64,000 nt of DNA, from the NCBI GenBank assembly GCA_030605085.1, contig JAUWBH010000001.1, positions 1-64,000 on the forward strand, read 5' to 3'. Under the pieces are notes generated by a model. That model ran no database searches, had not been told where the DNA came from, and worked only from the letters and a program-made list of their open reading frames with translations. The DNA is from Promethearchaeota archaeon (GTDB taxonomy: Archaea; Asgardarchaeota; Lokiarchaeia; Sigynarchaeales; SOKP01). Position 1 is the first letter of the stretch, and every line of letters starts with the position of its first letter. Positions 16,718-25,800 of the stretch are shown piece by piece. Position numbers and translations under genes: made by a program.

Positions 16718-17540
16718 ACTTGAACTACTAGCCCTTAAAAGGGCGAGATTCCTTCTTCCTCGAAAACTGCCCGAAGAGATTCCGAAGGATCTCTTTAGGT
16801 CTTACATCTTCTCCAAAGGCGTGACTTAATCGTTCGCTTATTATTTGTTTCTCGTTCGCGTCGTCTTGAGCTTCCAAGGTGAAAGACACGAAATACTTGT
16901 TCGATTTCGTCTTTTTGACGGTGGCGCGTTTGATCTTTTCAGAAAACACCCTCTCATCGTTATATTTTATCCATCCTAATTTCGGTAACTTTACTTTCTT
17001 TCGTTCAAAATCAATCTTGATATTTCCATTCGTTTGCTTGGTCGTATAACTTTCCTTCCCCTTCCTTGACTTGAATTTCGGAAAGCCCACCTTACGACCA
17101 TTCTTCAAACCGTTAAAAAAGTTTTGATACGCCTCAAATAAGTGTTCCCTTGAGGATCGTAACGCAATGGAGTCAGCTTCTTTTAGAAAAAGAAACTCTG
17201 CTTTGTATTGCTTTTCGGTTTTGTAGGTATAATCTTTAAGAGCTTCTTTATCGTCTTTTAACCGTTCATAGACTTCTTTCCTCTCGTTTAACATCCAGTT
17301 ATAGACGAAGCGACTACACCCGATTGTCTTGTGAATCTGAGTCCGTTGCATCTTATTCGGATATATCCGAACGTTCATAGCTTGAATCATTTGCTTATAA
17401 AAAGAAGTAATCATCATTTAAATGGATTACGGGTCGGTGGTTTTTTGATTTTTTCTTTGAAAAAATAAGGCTCAATTCATCACCACCATAAATGGGGGTG
17501 TTTTCTTGAGCGGTCAGGATAAAAATAGCGATTTTTATTT
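16718..17540 (-). mobile_element. IS200/IS605-type element, internally deleted (non-autonomous)
   Basis: The right end has a small hairpin GCCCTT/AAGGGC (16731-16744) that contains the stop codon of the internal gene and is followed in the element's sense by TAGTAGTTCAAG, as in IS605-type right ends. The left end has a subterminal hairpin GCTCAA/TTGAGC (17470-17511) enclosing an imperfect CACC...GGTG stem. Such elements transpose as single strands through subterminal hairpins and lack terminal inverted repeats. No tnpA is present. The left end abuts the 3' end of ecfT. The outer left boundary is approximate. Confidence 0.75.
16728..17417 (-). pseudogene. TnpB-like (OrfB) remnant with catalytic core deleted in frame
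   Basis: 229 residues. The N-terminus is a classic OrfB HTH domain (MNVRIYPNKMQRTQIHKTIG, CSRFVYNWML, then FPKFKSRKGKESYTT). After about residue 190 it jumps directly to a TnpB C-terminal tail (HAFGEDVRPKEI ... RKKESRPFKG). The RuvC-like catalytic residues and the four-cysteine zinc finger are missing, so no guide-RNA nuclease activity is expected. The frame is nevertheless open throughout and the element ends are intact, so it may be mobilised in trans or the shortened protein may be retained. Confidence 0.8.
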
Positions 17541-17561
17541 TAAAGATTTTAGAATATAGTT

Positions 17562-18329
17562 TTATACGGGAAGACTCCAAAGTAGCCATTCGGGCATCAT
17601 GTTAATAAATAAACGAATATAAATTACAACTATTAAAAAAAATAGTAAATATATAGTAAAGAGCCAATCTTTAATTGAATATTTTATAGTATAATAATAC
17701 GAACGTTCTTTGGTACTTCCAAACGCTCTTGATTCAAGCGCTTCGGCCACATAGAAAGCTCTTTTTATTGAACAGATTATTAGTGGTACCAATAGGGGGA
17801 ATAGATTTTTAATTTGATTTATTAGTCCGCTTTGCTGTAATTCGTAACCTCTGCTCTGCTGTGCATCCAATATATGTTGAGCTTCCATGGCTATAGTGGG
17901 CACAAATCTAAAAGCTAAAGAGAATGAAAACGCATATGGGTATGGAATTTTCATAGATACCAAAGAAAGCGCTAATTCGTCAGGGTGTACAGTTAAAAAA
18001 AAAAGTGAAAACGCAGTCATCATGATACACATTCTTAAGATCATTGCGATAGCGTACGATAGGCTCAAAAAGAATGTATTCATAACAATAATCATTAGTA
18101 TCAAGAACGAAAGCCCTCTAATACTCTTTGCCCATTCCTTAACCATTTTACCAATTAAGATTAAAGGAATTAAACTTAAAAGGATTAAGAAAAGAGGAAC
18201 GATTTCGGTAAACATTAAAGCAGTTATACTATATATTATGGAAAATAATAGTTTTGCCCTTGGATCCAGATTATGAACGAAAGAATCTTTCTTTTGAAAC
18301 TTAAATGCGTTTAGAAATTCTAAAGACAT
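17562..18329 (-). CDS. ecfT: ECF transporter transmembrane (T) component
   Basis: 255 residues with about five to six membrane helices and the two coupling motifs of EcfT: QQSRGYE at about residue 165 and ESRAFGS at about residue 205, which contact the two ATPases. Together with the two ABC ATPases it forms an energising module for vitamin or metal uptake. No substrate-binding S component lies nearby, so a shared (group II) module is likely. The end of the gene borders the IS605-type element, and the last residues may have been altered by insertion. Confidence 0.9.
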   Translation of the reverse strand: MSLEFLNAFKFQKKDSFVHNLDPRAKLLFSIIYSITALMFTEIVPLFLILLSLIPLILIGKMVKEWAKSIRGLSFLILMIIVMNTFFLSLSYAIAMILRMCIMMTAFSLFFLTVHPDELALSLVSMKIPYPYAFSFSLAFRFVPTIAMEAQHILDAQQSRGYELQQSGLINQIKNLFPLLVPLIICSIKRAFYVAEALESRAFGSTKERSYYYTIKYSIKDWLFTIYLLFFLIVVIYIRLFINMMPEWLLWSLPV

Positions 18330-19199
18330 TTAGTTATTTTCACCATGAGTTTTGCTTAATTTATTTTTTAAATAATCTACCAAAAAATTAATCATTTCAA
18401 TCTTGGAATTTATCTCGAAAGGTGAACGAATCCCTATATTTTTTAACGCAAGATTAAATTGACTAACTTGTGGTAAGATTAAATGAGATTTCTTAGCTAA
18501 AAATTCGTTATTCAATATTTGTTTTGTCGGACCATCAGCAATTATTTTTCCATCTGCCATTAAAAGAGTTCGAGGTATATTTTCCACTGCAAATTCAACA
18601 TTATGAGTTATAATAATAACGGTTTTTCCGCTATTATTTTCTTCTTTAATTAATTTTATAAAGAAATCTATTTCGTAAGTGTCTTGACCTAAAGTTGGCT
18701 CGTCAAAGACCAATATCTCTGGATTTCTACAAAAAATTGAAGCTAGTGCTAACTTTTTTGTTTCTCCGCCTGATAGGTTTAGAGGGGATCTCTCTCTATA
18801 TTTTTCGAGATTAAAGGTTTTTAAGATGTTATTTATTCTATCTTGAATTTCTTCTTTACTAAGATCAAGACTTTTTAAGGAAAATTTAATTTCCTCTTCT
18901 ACTGTATTAGAAAATACTTGATGCATTGGATTTTGGAATATTATTCCAACTTTCTGAGATAACTTACCTATACTTTTAGATTTGATATTTTCATCATTAA
19001 TATAAATATTACCTTTTGAAGGGCGAATAAGACCGTTTAAAGTTCTAATAAGTGTTGTTTTCCCCGCCCCATTCTTTCCCATTATTCCAATTAATTCTCC
19101 TTTATTTATATTTAAATTAATTTTTCTTAACGCCACTGTACCATTCGGATAAGTGTAATCTACATCATTTATTACAATTAAAGGCAATCCATTAGACAA
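18330..19199 (-). CDS. ECF transporter ATP-binding protein (EcfA-type)
   Basis: 289-residue ABC ATPase: Walker A GKNGAGKTT, Q-loop IIFQNP, signature LSGGETKKLALA, Walker B ILVFDEPTLG, and the switch His in ITHNVE. It couples ATP hydrolysis to the T component. The signature has E at the last position of LSGGE instead of Q, as is common in EcfA. It directly abuts ecfT (1-nt spacing) and is preceded by the second ATPase. Confidence 0.93.
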   Translation of the reverse strand: MSNGLPLIVINDVDYTYPNGTVALRKINLNINKGELIGIMGKNGAGKTTLIRTLNGLIRPSKGNIYINDENIKSKSIGKLSQKVGIIFQNPMHQVFSNTVEEEIKFSLKSLDLSKEEIQDRINNILKTFNLEKYRERSPLNLSGGETKKLALASIFCRNPEILVFDEPTLGQDTYEIDFFIKLIKEENNSGKTVIIITHNVEFAVENIPRTLLMADGKIIADGPTKQILNNEFLAKKSHLILPQVSQFNLALKNIGIRSPFEINSKIEMINFLVDYLKNKLSKTHGENN

Positions 19200-19217
19200 T
19201 TAGATCATCCTTTCATT

Positions 19218-20063
19218 TTAATTTATGTGTTTAAGACAATTTATGGCCTCGTTAATAGAAGCAGGAATTTTACCATCGTATAATTTTTCCTTTATTAATT
19301 GAGTAAATATCGAGTAAATAACTGGTTTATTTATGTTTAATTTTTGGAAATTTTCACTATTTAAAACCTTATCTCGCTCATCATGTTCAAGGACTTTTCC
19401 ATCATTTAATAAAATAATTTCATCTGCAAACGGGACTAATAAATCTAATCGGTGTTCACTAATGATTATTGTCATTTTTGTGTTAATTTGGATTTTTTTC
19501 AATAACTTAATGATTTTAAGGGCGAAGGCAGGGGATAAAAGTGCGGTAGGTTCATCTAATATAAGGACTTTAGGTTCTAAGACCAAGATCGACGCAATTG
19601 CAACTTTTTGTTGTTCTCCACCGCTTAACTCGAAAGGTGCTTTATCCAAAAGGTGTTCGATTTTGGTGAGATTAATCACTTTTTTAATTCTTTTAACCAT
19701 CTCATCCTTAGGAATCCCTAAATTTTCCAATCCAAAAGCAATTTCGTGTTCTACATTCATTGAGATTAACTGATTTTCAGGATTTTGAAAGACTATTCCA
19801 ACAAATGTAGATAATTCTGCAATAGGCGTTTCAGAAGTATCCATTCGACTTTCGCCAACTTCTACATACCCTCTGTAATAGCCCGCATAAAATTGTGGAA
19901 TCAAACCATTCATACTTCTAATTAAAGTAGTTTTACCACTCCCAGTAGGACCCACAAGTAATATAAATTTATTTTTCTCAATTTTTAAATTAATATTATT
20001 TAATTGATATTCCTCATTTCTTTTATAACGAAAATAAAAATTGTTATATCTAATTAAACACAT
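19218..20063 (-). CDS. ECF transporter ATP-binding protein (EcfA-type, second)
   Basis: 281-residue ABC ATPase with Walker A GPTGSGKTT, Q-loop IVFQNPENQ, signature LSGGEQQKVA, Walker B VLILDEPTAL and switch His in SEHRLD. It pairs with the downstream ATPase as the heterodimer of an ECF module. First gene in the three-gene operon ecfA-ecfA-ecfT. ATG start. Confidence 0.93.
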   Translation of the reverse strand: MCLIRYNNFYFRYKRNEEYQLNNINLKIEKNKFILLVGPTGSGKTTLIRSMNGLIPQFYAGYYRGYVEVGESRMDTSETPIAELSTFVGIVFQNPENQLISMNVEHEIAFGLENLGIPKDEMVKRIKKVINLTKIEHLLDKAPFELSGGEQQKVAIASILVLEPKVLILDEPTALLSPAFALKIIKLLKKIQINTKMTIIISEHRLDLLVPFADEIILLNDGKVLEHDERDKVLNSENFQKLNINKPVIYSIFTQLIKEKLYDGKIPASINEAINCLKHIN

Positions 20064-20100
20064 AGTAAAGTTTACAAATTCTATTGTTATGAAGAAATTT

Positions 20101-21120
20101 TTATTTATTTAAAATTTGTTTTATTTTATCGATAATTCTATTAATAACGGTTTCTAACTCATTTTTCACATTAATAGATGCTGCACCATCATGTCCCCCA
20201 CCGCTAACCATCATGTCACATTCTCCTGTAATATCCTCTAAAATTTTACCTAGATGTAAGCCGGTTTTTAAACAAACTTCTTTTTTAGCTCTAGTACTTA
20301 TTCTATATTCAGATTTTTTCTTCGAAGCTACTATTCCTACGTCAAATCCTACCTTTGTTAGCAAACTGGCCACACTCGCTTCAAAACTACCTACATGTGT
20401 TACTCCAATCAACCAATCTCCTTCTTGAATTAATTGGACTCTTTGTAAACCTTTAATTTTTGCAATTTTTTCAGATAGGTCCTTTTTAATCTTTAGCGTT
20501 GAGAGGATTTCTTGATAATCTAATTGCTCGTTAAACAGTTTTGAAACATGTATGATAGTTTCTTTGTTTCCGTACCTGAAAAAGCCAGAATCAGCTAAAA
20601 TAGCTGCTATAAGAAGATATCTATATGGAAGTGTTAAATCTACATCAAATTCTTCGCATAATTCAAATATAATTTCTGCTGTAGAAGAATATTCATCAAT
20701 TATGATATTTAAATAAGTAAGGTTGCCACTATATTCTCTTTTCAGATTTAAGTGATGATCCAAAAAAATAAAGGGAATATCTAAATTAAATAAATTAAAA
20801 TAATTGTGAAATTTTACTTGATCTAAGTTATTTGTATCTAAAATAATAATTGCATCAATTTGTGAAATATCAATATCGTATTTGGGTGTAAATTTAATTT
20901 CGGGAAATTTTTCAGCAAATTTATCGCAAAATTCTCTTGTTGGTTTGGTAAATTTTGGGAAAATTAAATATACATCATTAGTATTGTAATATTGATTAAT
21001 AAAAAATTTTAGGACGAGACAAGACGCGATTCCGTCTATATCCACTGATTTATGAGAAGTAATGACTATTTTTTTATTTTTTAAAAAAGCTACAAAATTT
21101 TCAAATTTGGATTTTAACAT
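20101..21120 (-). CDS. DHH-family phosphoesterase (nanoRNase/RecJ-like)
   Basis: 339 residues. Motifs of the DHH phosphatase core appear in order: ITSHKSVDIDGIAS (metal-binding), IIILDTNN, FLDHHLN (DHH) and LADSGFF. The DHHA1 substrate domain has SGGGHDGAAS near the C-terminus. Such archaeal proteins hydrolyse short oligonucleotides or cyclic dinucleotides; which one applies is not shown by sequence. It lies 4 nt downstream of prefoldin beta and looks cotranscribed. Confidence 0.9.
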   Translation of the reverse strand: MLKSKFENFVAFLKNKKIVITSHKSVDIDGIASCLVLKFFINQYYNTNDVYLIFPKFTKPTREFCDKFAEKFPEIKFTPKYDIDISQIDAIIILDTNNLDQVKFHNYFNLFNLDIPFIFLDHHLNLKREYSGNLTYLNIIIDEYSSTAEIIFELCEEFDVDLTLPYRYLLIAAILADSGFFRYGNKETIIHVSKLFNEQLDYQEILSTLKIKKDLSEKIAKIKGLQRVQLIQEGDWLIGVTHVGSFEASVASLLTKVGFDVGIVASKKKSEYRISTRAKKEVCLKTGLHLGKILEDITGECDMMVSGGGHDGAASINVKNELETVINRIIDKIKQILNK

Positions 21121-21124
21121 GCGT

Positions 21125-21487
21125 TCAAGAACTTTTATTTTGAAGATCAGCTTGAATGGAAGCTCTCATGGTATCAATTTGTTTTTTAGTTCTCTCTATC
21201 TTTTGAGTTAATATTTTAGAACGCATTTCAAGTGTTACTTTCAAGGACTTTTTTTCGTCAAGAAGCTTGTTTTTTTCACTTTTTACCAAGATTCCACCAA
21301 TAGATTTGTATACAGCATCATCAGGATTAATTTTTTCTAATTCTTCTATTGCTAATTCAGTATCTCTTAAGGAGGACTCAATTTGAAATTTTTGCTGTGT
21401 TAAATATTCCATCGTAGCTGATAGATTTTGTAATTGTATGACTTTATTTTTTACCTCAGGATCGAGATTATCAAGGTTAATCGTCAT
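21125..21487 (-). CDS. pfdB: prefoldin beta subunit
   Basis: 120 residues with two coiled-coil helices flanking a short beta linker (DDAVYKSIGGILVKS), the beta-type prefoldin architecture. Beta subunits form the hexameric chaperone with alpha subunits, presenting unfolded proteins to the thermosome. In many archaea it closes the exosome-ribosomal cluster next to pcc1 and rpl37ae, as here. Confidence 0.9.
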   Translation of the reverse strand: MTINLDNLDPEVKNKVIQLQNLSATMEYLTQQKFQIESSLRDTELAIEELEKINPDDAVYKSIGGILVKSEKNKLLDEKKSLKVTLEMRSKILTQKIERTKKQIDTMRASIQADLQNKSS

Positions 21488-21649
21488 TGTACTTATTATT
21501 GATTTTATTTTTAGTAGTTATATAAATTCATTAGCTATTATATCTTTTTTCAATTATTCTAACTTTAAAATCAAATATAAAGACAAAAAATTTTTATTAA
21601 AATAATTTTAATCCCATAAAATATAGATTATTTACTCACAGATAGGATT

Positions 21650-21913
21650 TTACTCGCAAAGTTTTAAAGTGTTGTCAATAATTTTACCCAAGCTAACTAT
21701 ATCGTTAATAGAAGCCCGAAAAGCTGTAATGTCAGTGCTTTCTATATAAAAAATTAAAGATTTATTTTTTTTTTCTATCTGCATTTTAGTTCGATTAGAT
21801 TTTAGATTATTAAATTCTGGTAAAAACGAGTTATAAGAGATATCTCGAGTTTGAGAATCGTTAAATTGTAGTTCTATGGTGGATTTTATTGAATAATAAT
21901 TATTTTGACTCAT
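21650..21913 (-). CDS. KEOPS complex subunit Pcc1
   Basis: 87-residue small protein with the Pcc1/CTAG pattern: STIELQF, SFLPEFNNLKSNR and TAFRASINDIVSLGKIID. Pcc1 dimerises KEOPS and binds Kae1 for tRNA t6A synthesis. It overlaps the L37Ae gene by 1 nt and belongs to the exosome superoperon. Together with Sua5 and Cgi121, a large part of the t6A pathway is in this window. Confidence 0.82.
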   Translation of the reverse strand: MSQNNYYSIKSTIELQFNDSQTRDISYNSFLPEFNNLKSNRTKMQIEKKNKSLIFYIESTDITAFRASINDIVSLGKIIDNTLKLCE

Positions 21914-22206
21914 TATTCTTCAATTACTTCTAATTCTCGTTGCTTCCGCTTGGCAATTCGGAACGATTCGGCACCTCGTGGAGTTTCAATGTAATATGCT
22001 CCTCCCGTAAATTTTGCTTCACACTTCCTACAATGCCAAATACCGGTGGAAATCCTATTAACAGAACCTTTTGTTTCACATCTTGGACATTTGGTTTGTT
22101 TACTCTTCATCTTTTCCATAATCTGACGATATCGTTTCCTGAGGGTGCTCCCATACCTAGCCCCAAATTTTCCATCGATTCCGACTTTTTTAACCAATAT
22201 GACCAC
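21913..22206 (-). CDS. rpl37ae: large ribosomal subunit protein eL43 (L37Ae)
   Basis: 97 residues. VGIDGKFGARYGSTLRKR and the zinc ribbon CPRC...WHCRKCEAKFTGGAY are the family's hallmarks. The start may be GTG 22206 or the TTG four codons downstream (MVKKVG). In most archaea the RNA polymerase subunit RpoP follows this gene; here pcc1 follows directly with no gap, so rpoP has moved or been lost from the cluster. Confidence 0.93.
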   Translation of the reverse strand: MVILVKKVGIDGKFGARYGSTLRKRYRQIMEKMKSKQTKCPRCETKGSVNRISTGIWHCRKCEAKFTGGAYYIETPRGAESFRIAKRKQRELEVIEE

Positions 22207-22394
22207 TAATAACGAAAAATATTATTACAAATTTATTTGTTAATTAAATAAGTAAAATTAGCAATCCTAAATTAATTTTTTTATTTATTTTAATTGAAAG
22301 TTCAGCTTAAATTATTAGAACATTAGGTTATAATGAAATTTAAAAAAAAATTAACAAAAAAAATTAAAAATACATTATTAAAAATAAAAAATTA

Positions 22395-23219
22395 TTAAAA
22401 TTTGGCTTTATATTGCCAAAGATTCAAGTCTTTTCTTAAATTACGAGCTATTTCAAGAGATTTCTTGCTCAACATTTTAATTTCATCAAAAGAAAAAGTT
22501 GTTGCTCCACTTTTTTGGATGGATGTTATTTTATTTTCTGTACAGGATATTGAGATTTTACCATCACAGACCAATTCTTCTGGCAAATTAGGATCTAAAA
22601 AAATTATTTCGGCAATTTTTCCATATGTTATGGCTAATGGTAATTCTTTTATAATAGATTCACCAGTCAAATAGTTTCCCGTCCATTCTAATCCGTTTTC
22701 TGTTAGTTTTCCTTCAGGTATCTTAGAGGAAATTAGTGTAACTAAGGAACTTACGCTACCACAATCAATTAAATTCCCTCCATAATTTATTACGTACATA
22801 TCTATAAATAAAATATAAACATATTCGTTTTCCTTTATACAAAGTTTTTTAGTTTGTACGCAATCTGCATGGCGAATTCCCCGATCTACTACTCTTGCTA
22901 ATTCAATTGATTGTTTGTCGGGTGGACCTCTTTCAAATAATGGTGAGGCTAAAGGTAATAATTCTGCCATAACTGTACAGACGCCTTCGTCTGGCATGTC
23001 TGGAAATGGTACTCCAACATCGTATTTTAATCCAGTTATGATTCTTGTATCTCCTAATTGGACATCAGCGGAACCTTCTGCCGAAGCGATAAAGTCAGCA
23101 GTTATCTTAAATTCACGATAATCCCATAAACCCCTACCGTCAATTCTTTTTTCTTTTCTCAAGTTATCTTTTATATATTTACGTTCTATTGTTGAGATTA
23201 CTCGTTTTACATCCATCAT
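22395..23219 (-). CDS. rrp42: exosome complex subunit Rrp42
   Basis: 274-residue RNase PH-fold protein, the catalytically inactive partner of Rrp41 in the archaeal exosome ring. The RNase PH core is seen in RIDGRGLWDYR, SADVQLGDTRIITG, VDRGIRHADCV and YGGNLIDCG. Rrp42 provides RNA-binding residues while Rrp41 holds the active site. Two nt separate it from rrp41. A 188-nt AT-rich gap to rpl37ae downstream suggests a break in the transcript or a separate promoter. Confidence 0.93.
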   Translation of the reverse strand: MMDVKRVISTIERKYIKDNLRKEKRIDGRGLWDYREFKITADFIASAEGSADVQLGDTRIITGLKYDVGVPFPDMPDEGVCTVMAELLPLASPLFERGPPDKQSIELARVVDRGIRHADCVQTKKLCIKENEYVYILFIDMYVINYGGNLIDCGSVSSLVTLISSKIPEGKLTENGLEWTGNYLTGESIIKELPLAITYGKIAEIIFLDPNLPEELVCDGKISISCTENKITSIQKSGATTFSFDEIKMLSKKSLEIARNLRKDLNLWQYKAKF

Positions 23220-23221
23220 TA

Positions 23222-24007
23222 TTAATTAACCTCTCCATTCCTTTTTGGTTGTGATTGTTTTTCAACATCTTCTTGAATGCGAAGATATTTATTTTTTAAA
23301 GCAGCTAATTGCATTTCGTAAACTTTGCTGGCTGCATTTTTAGCGAGATCTAAGAGTATATTCATCTCTTCCGCATTAATATCCCCGTCGAATTGTAATA
23401 ACGCAATCTCGTTATTAAACCATGTAATAGCTATAGGTAGATCTGCTTCTCCTGCCTTGTCTTCTATTCCTGAAAGGTCTACAACAATCTTTCCATCAAT
23501 TTTTCCCATTGCTAACGCTGTTATTAAACTTTTCATAGGGATACCTGCATCAGCTAAGGCTAAAGATGCAACAGTTGTGCTCGCGCATCGCGTACCACCA
23601 TCAGCATCAATAATTTCAATAAACACTTCAAAACATGTACCAGGGTATAGTTCAAGAAATAATACTGGTTGTAAACAGTCAGTAATTATCATCGAAATTT
23701 CTTTTTCACGACGACCAGGAGCTGGTCTTTTTCTTTCGAATACAGAGTATGTCGCCATGCGGTAAAAAACTCTTAAAATTCCCCTATCTGGTTTGGCTAA
23801 ATGATGGGGGTGTACTTCTCTGGGTCCATAAACGGCAGCGAAAATTTTATTATTACCCCATTCTAAATATGCAGATCCATCAGCGTTTTTCAAAACACCT
23901 GTTTGCATTTTAATAGGGCGTAATTCATTATTATCACGACCATCCAATCTTTTGCCATCTTCTCGAAACAATTTATCCGGATACTCATCTTTAATCAATA
24001 AAACCAT
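23222..24007 (-). CDS. rrp41: exosome complex catalytic subunit Rrp41
   Basis: 261-residue RNase PH-type phosphorolytic 3'-5' exoribonuclease. KRLDGRDNNELRPI, GPREVHPHH, RPAPGRREKE, TRCASTTVASLALADAGI and DLSGIEDKAGEADLP (metal- and phosphate-binding aspartates) are the active-subunit signatures. It degrades RNA or adds heteropolymeric tails within the exosome. It sits between rrp4 and rrp42, 2 nt from each. Confidence 0.95.
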   Translation of the reverse strand: MVLLIKDEYPDKLFREDGKRLDGRDNNELRPIKMQTGVLKNADGSAYLEWGNNKIFAAVYGPREVHPHHLAKPDRGILRVFYRMATYSVFERKRPAPGRREKEISMIITDCLQPVLFLELYPGTCFEVFIEIIDADGGTRCASTTVASLALADAGIPMKSLITALAMGKIDGKIVVDLSGIEDKAGEADLPIAITWFNNEIALLQFDGDINAEEMNILLDLAKNAASKVYEMQLAALKNKYLRIQEDVEKQSQPKRNGEVN

Positions 24008-24009
24008 AT

Positions 24010-24795
24010 TTAATCAAGACCTCTTTGTTTTTTTTCATCTTTAACAAATGCTTGGATCCTATCAGTCAGCCCAGTAGTATGTGCTTCTCTCTCTATTTTG
24101 TTTATTGCTTTAATAAGAATACGCTCGTATTCGATATTATCTCCCCGCAACCAAATACGCCCATTCTGAGTTACAAAGATATTGCAATTTGTTAAACTTT
24201 TCAACATTTTTATCATCGACCCATTGCGTCCAATTACACGCGGTATTTTTGGGGGATCTATTGAAATTACTATACCACCTATTTTTTTCCCGAGATATTT
24301 TCCAACAGTTGTTAATTCGGGTTTATTCAAGCGATCTGCGGAAAGTATTTTCACAACTAAAACATCTCCAATTTTGAATTTATCGGTAGAAACATTTTCC
24401 TCACTAAAAACACCTCTTCGACCACCTCTTCCTAATCGTCCCTTTTCTCTCTTTATCGTATTTTTAGGTTTCAGTTGAGCAAAATCTTTCGCATTAATTT
24501 CGCATTTGTATTTTACTGGATTTTTATCGACCACTACAGCGATGACTTTGTCTCCTGGATGAGGTGTGTAAATACCTCTAAGAGGAATGACATTTATATA
24601 ATTTTTATTAATATTTTTTAATCCTATTACAAGCGAAATAATTTTATCTTTTTCTTTATTTAATATTGTTCCTCTTCCAGGCAAAAAATTTGTGGTATCC
24701 TCAGATAAAATTTCTCCGGGTACGACTAGTTCTCTTATAATTTCTTCATCTACGAGCTTATCTTGTTCATTTGTTAATTGTTCATTTTCTTCCAT
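24010..24795 (-). CDS. rrp4: exosome RNA-binding cap subunit Rrp4
   Basis: 261 residues: an N-terminal beta domain (VPGEILSED, FLPGRGT), an S1 domain (GDVLVVKILSADRLNKPELT) and a KH-type GXNG loop (IPRVIGRNGSMIKML). It caps the RNase PH ring and recruits RNA. GRGGRRG in the S1 region is unusually glycine- and arginine-rich. Cotranscribed with rrp41. Confidence 0.94.
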   Translation of the reverse strand: MEENEQLTNEQDKLVDEEIIRELVVPGEILSEDTTNFLPGRGTILNKEKDKIISLVIGLKNINKNYINVIPLRGIYTPHPGDKVIAVVVDKNPVKYKCEINAKDFAQLKPKNTIKREKGRLGRGGRRGVFSEENVSTDKFKIGDVLVVKILSADRLNKPELTTVGKYLGKKIGGIVISIDPPKIPRVIGRNGSMIKMLKSLTNCNIFVTQNGRIWLRGDNIEYERILIKAINKIEREAHTTGLTDRIQAFVKDEKKQRGLD

Positions 24796-24894
24796 ATATC
24801 TTTACTCACTCTCTTCATATTAATTATTCGTAAACCTAACTTATCAAAAAAACAATGTAAACAAGATATAATTTGTAATTTATGGGTTAGAAAC

Positions 24895-25686
24895 TTAAGT
24901 TTTTAGAAGTTTAGTCTGAACCCTTCCATGAGTTAATTTATTCAATTTATCAATTAATTCCATTTGTAATCCAGCCGGTAAACTGACGATAGAAACCCAA
25001 GATCCATCAGATTGCCATTCTTCCTTTTTTATTTGTGTTAATTGAGCTACAATGTTGTAACCTTTTGCCGTAAAGGACGAAGGTATTTTAATTGCTAACT
25101 CGACTTGTTCCATTCGAATTGGTATAATTGTTTGAATTTTTTTAACAACATCGTCAACTTGTTCTTCAGCATTTCTCATTAAATCAATCTTCACCTGTGC
25201 CTCTTGAATTGCTTTTTCTATCCGTTGGACTGGATGAGGTTTTTTATTTTGAGGATTTATTGCGTTTTTACTGATAATGCTTATTATTTTTTTTAATTTT
25301 TTTTGTCTCTCTTCTTCCCTCTGAGCTTTTGTCCAATGAATTTCTCCTTCTAAAAGGATCTGACCTGCAATTCTCATTCCATCAGTTGTGTTAAATACAG
25401 CCTCCATATCACCATCAGTTGCTTTCTTACCTCTTTTTAAATCTTCAAACACCGTAAAACTTTCAAAAATTAATTCCAAATTAATTTTTGGATTATTTGT
25501 TAATTCATCAACAGACATACGAGATTTTTGCTTTCCTTCTTTTAATCTTCTATCGATTTCGTTTCGTATAATTTTTTTTGCGTCCCAAGCCTTCTCTGGG
25601 TCCATTAATAGTTCAAAAACCCTCCCAGCTTTTTCAATGCGTCCAATAATATAACCGCCTATGTTTATTCTTGCTCTATCAATCAT
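24895..25686 (-). CDS. sdo1: ribosome maturation protein SBDS homologue
   Basis: 263 residues with the SBDS three-domain layout: an N-terminal FYSH domain (ARINIGGYIIGRIEKAGRVFELLMDP), a helical middle domain (HPVQRIEKAIQEAQVKID), and a C-terminal ferredoxin-like domain (SWVSIVSLPAGLQMELI). SBDS releases aIF6 from 50S subunits together with an EF-2-like GTPase. Archaeal order psmA-sbds-rrp4-rrp41-rrp42 is preserved. Confidence 0.94.
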   Translation of the reverse strand: MIDRARINIGGYIIGRIEKAGRVFELLMDPEKAWDAKKIIRNEIDRRLKEGKQKSRMSVDELTNNPKINLELIFESFTVFEDLKRGKKATDGDMEAVFNTTDGMRIAGQILLEGEIHWTKAQREEERQKKLKKIISIISKNAINPQNKKPHPVQRIEKAIQEAQVKIDLMRNAEEQVDDVVKKIQTIIPIRMEQVELAIKIPSSFTAKGYNIVAQLTQIKKEEWQSDGSWVSIVSLPAGLQMELIDKLNKLTHGRVQTKLLKT

Positions 25687-25800
25687 ATTATTGCGAGTTC
25701 CTTATTTTTTTAAAATTAACTCTATATTTCTCTCATATCCTATGTCTTTTCAAGATATTGAAAGATCAAAAAATAAGGTAATTACCTTGATTTTTAAAAT

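Noticed and set aside
17395..17589. Small ORF between the IS element and ecfT
   Set aside because: It overlaps the left-end hairpin and the ecfT 3' end; composition is not protein-like.
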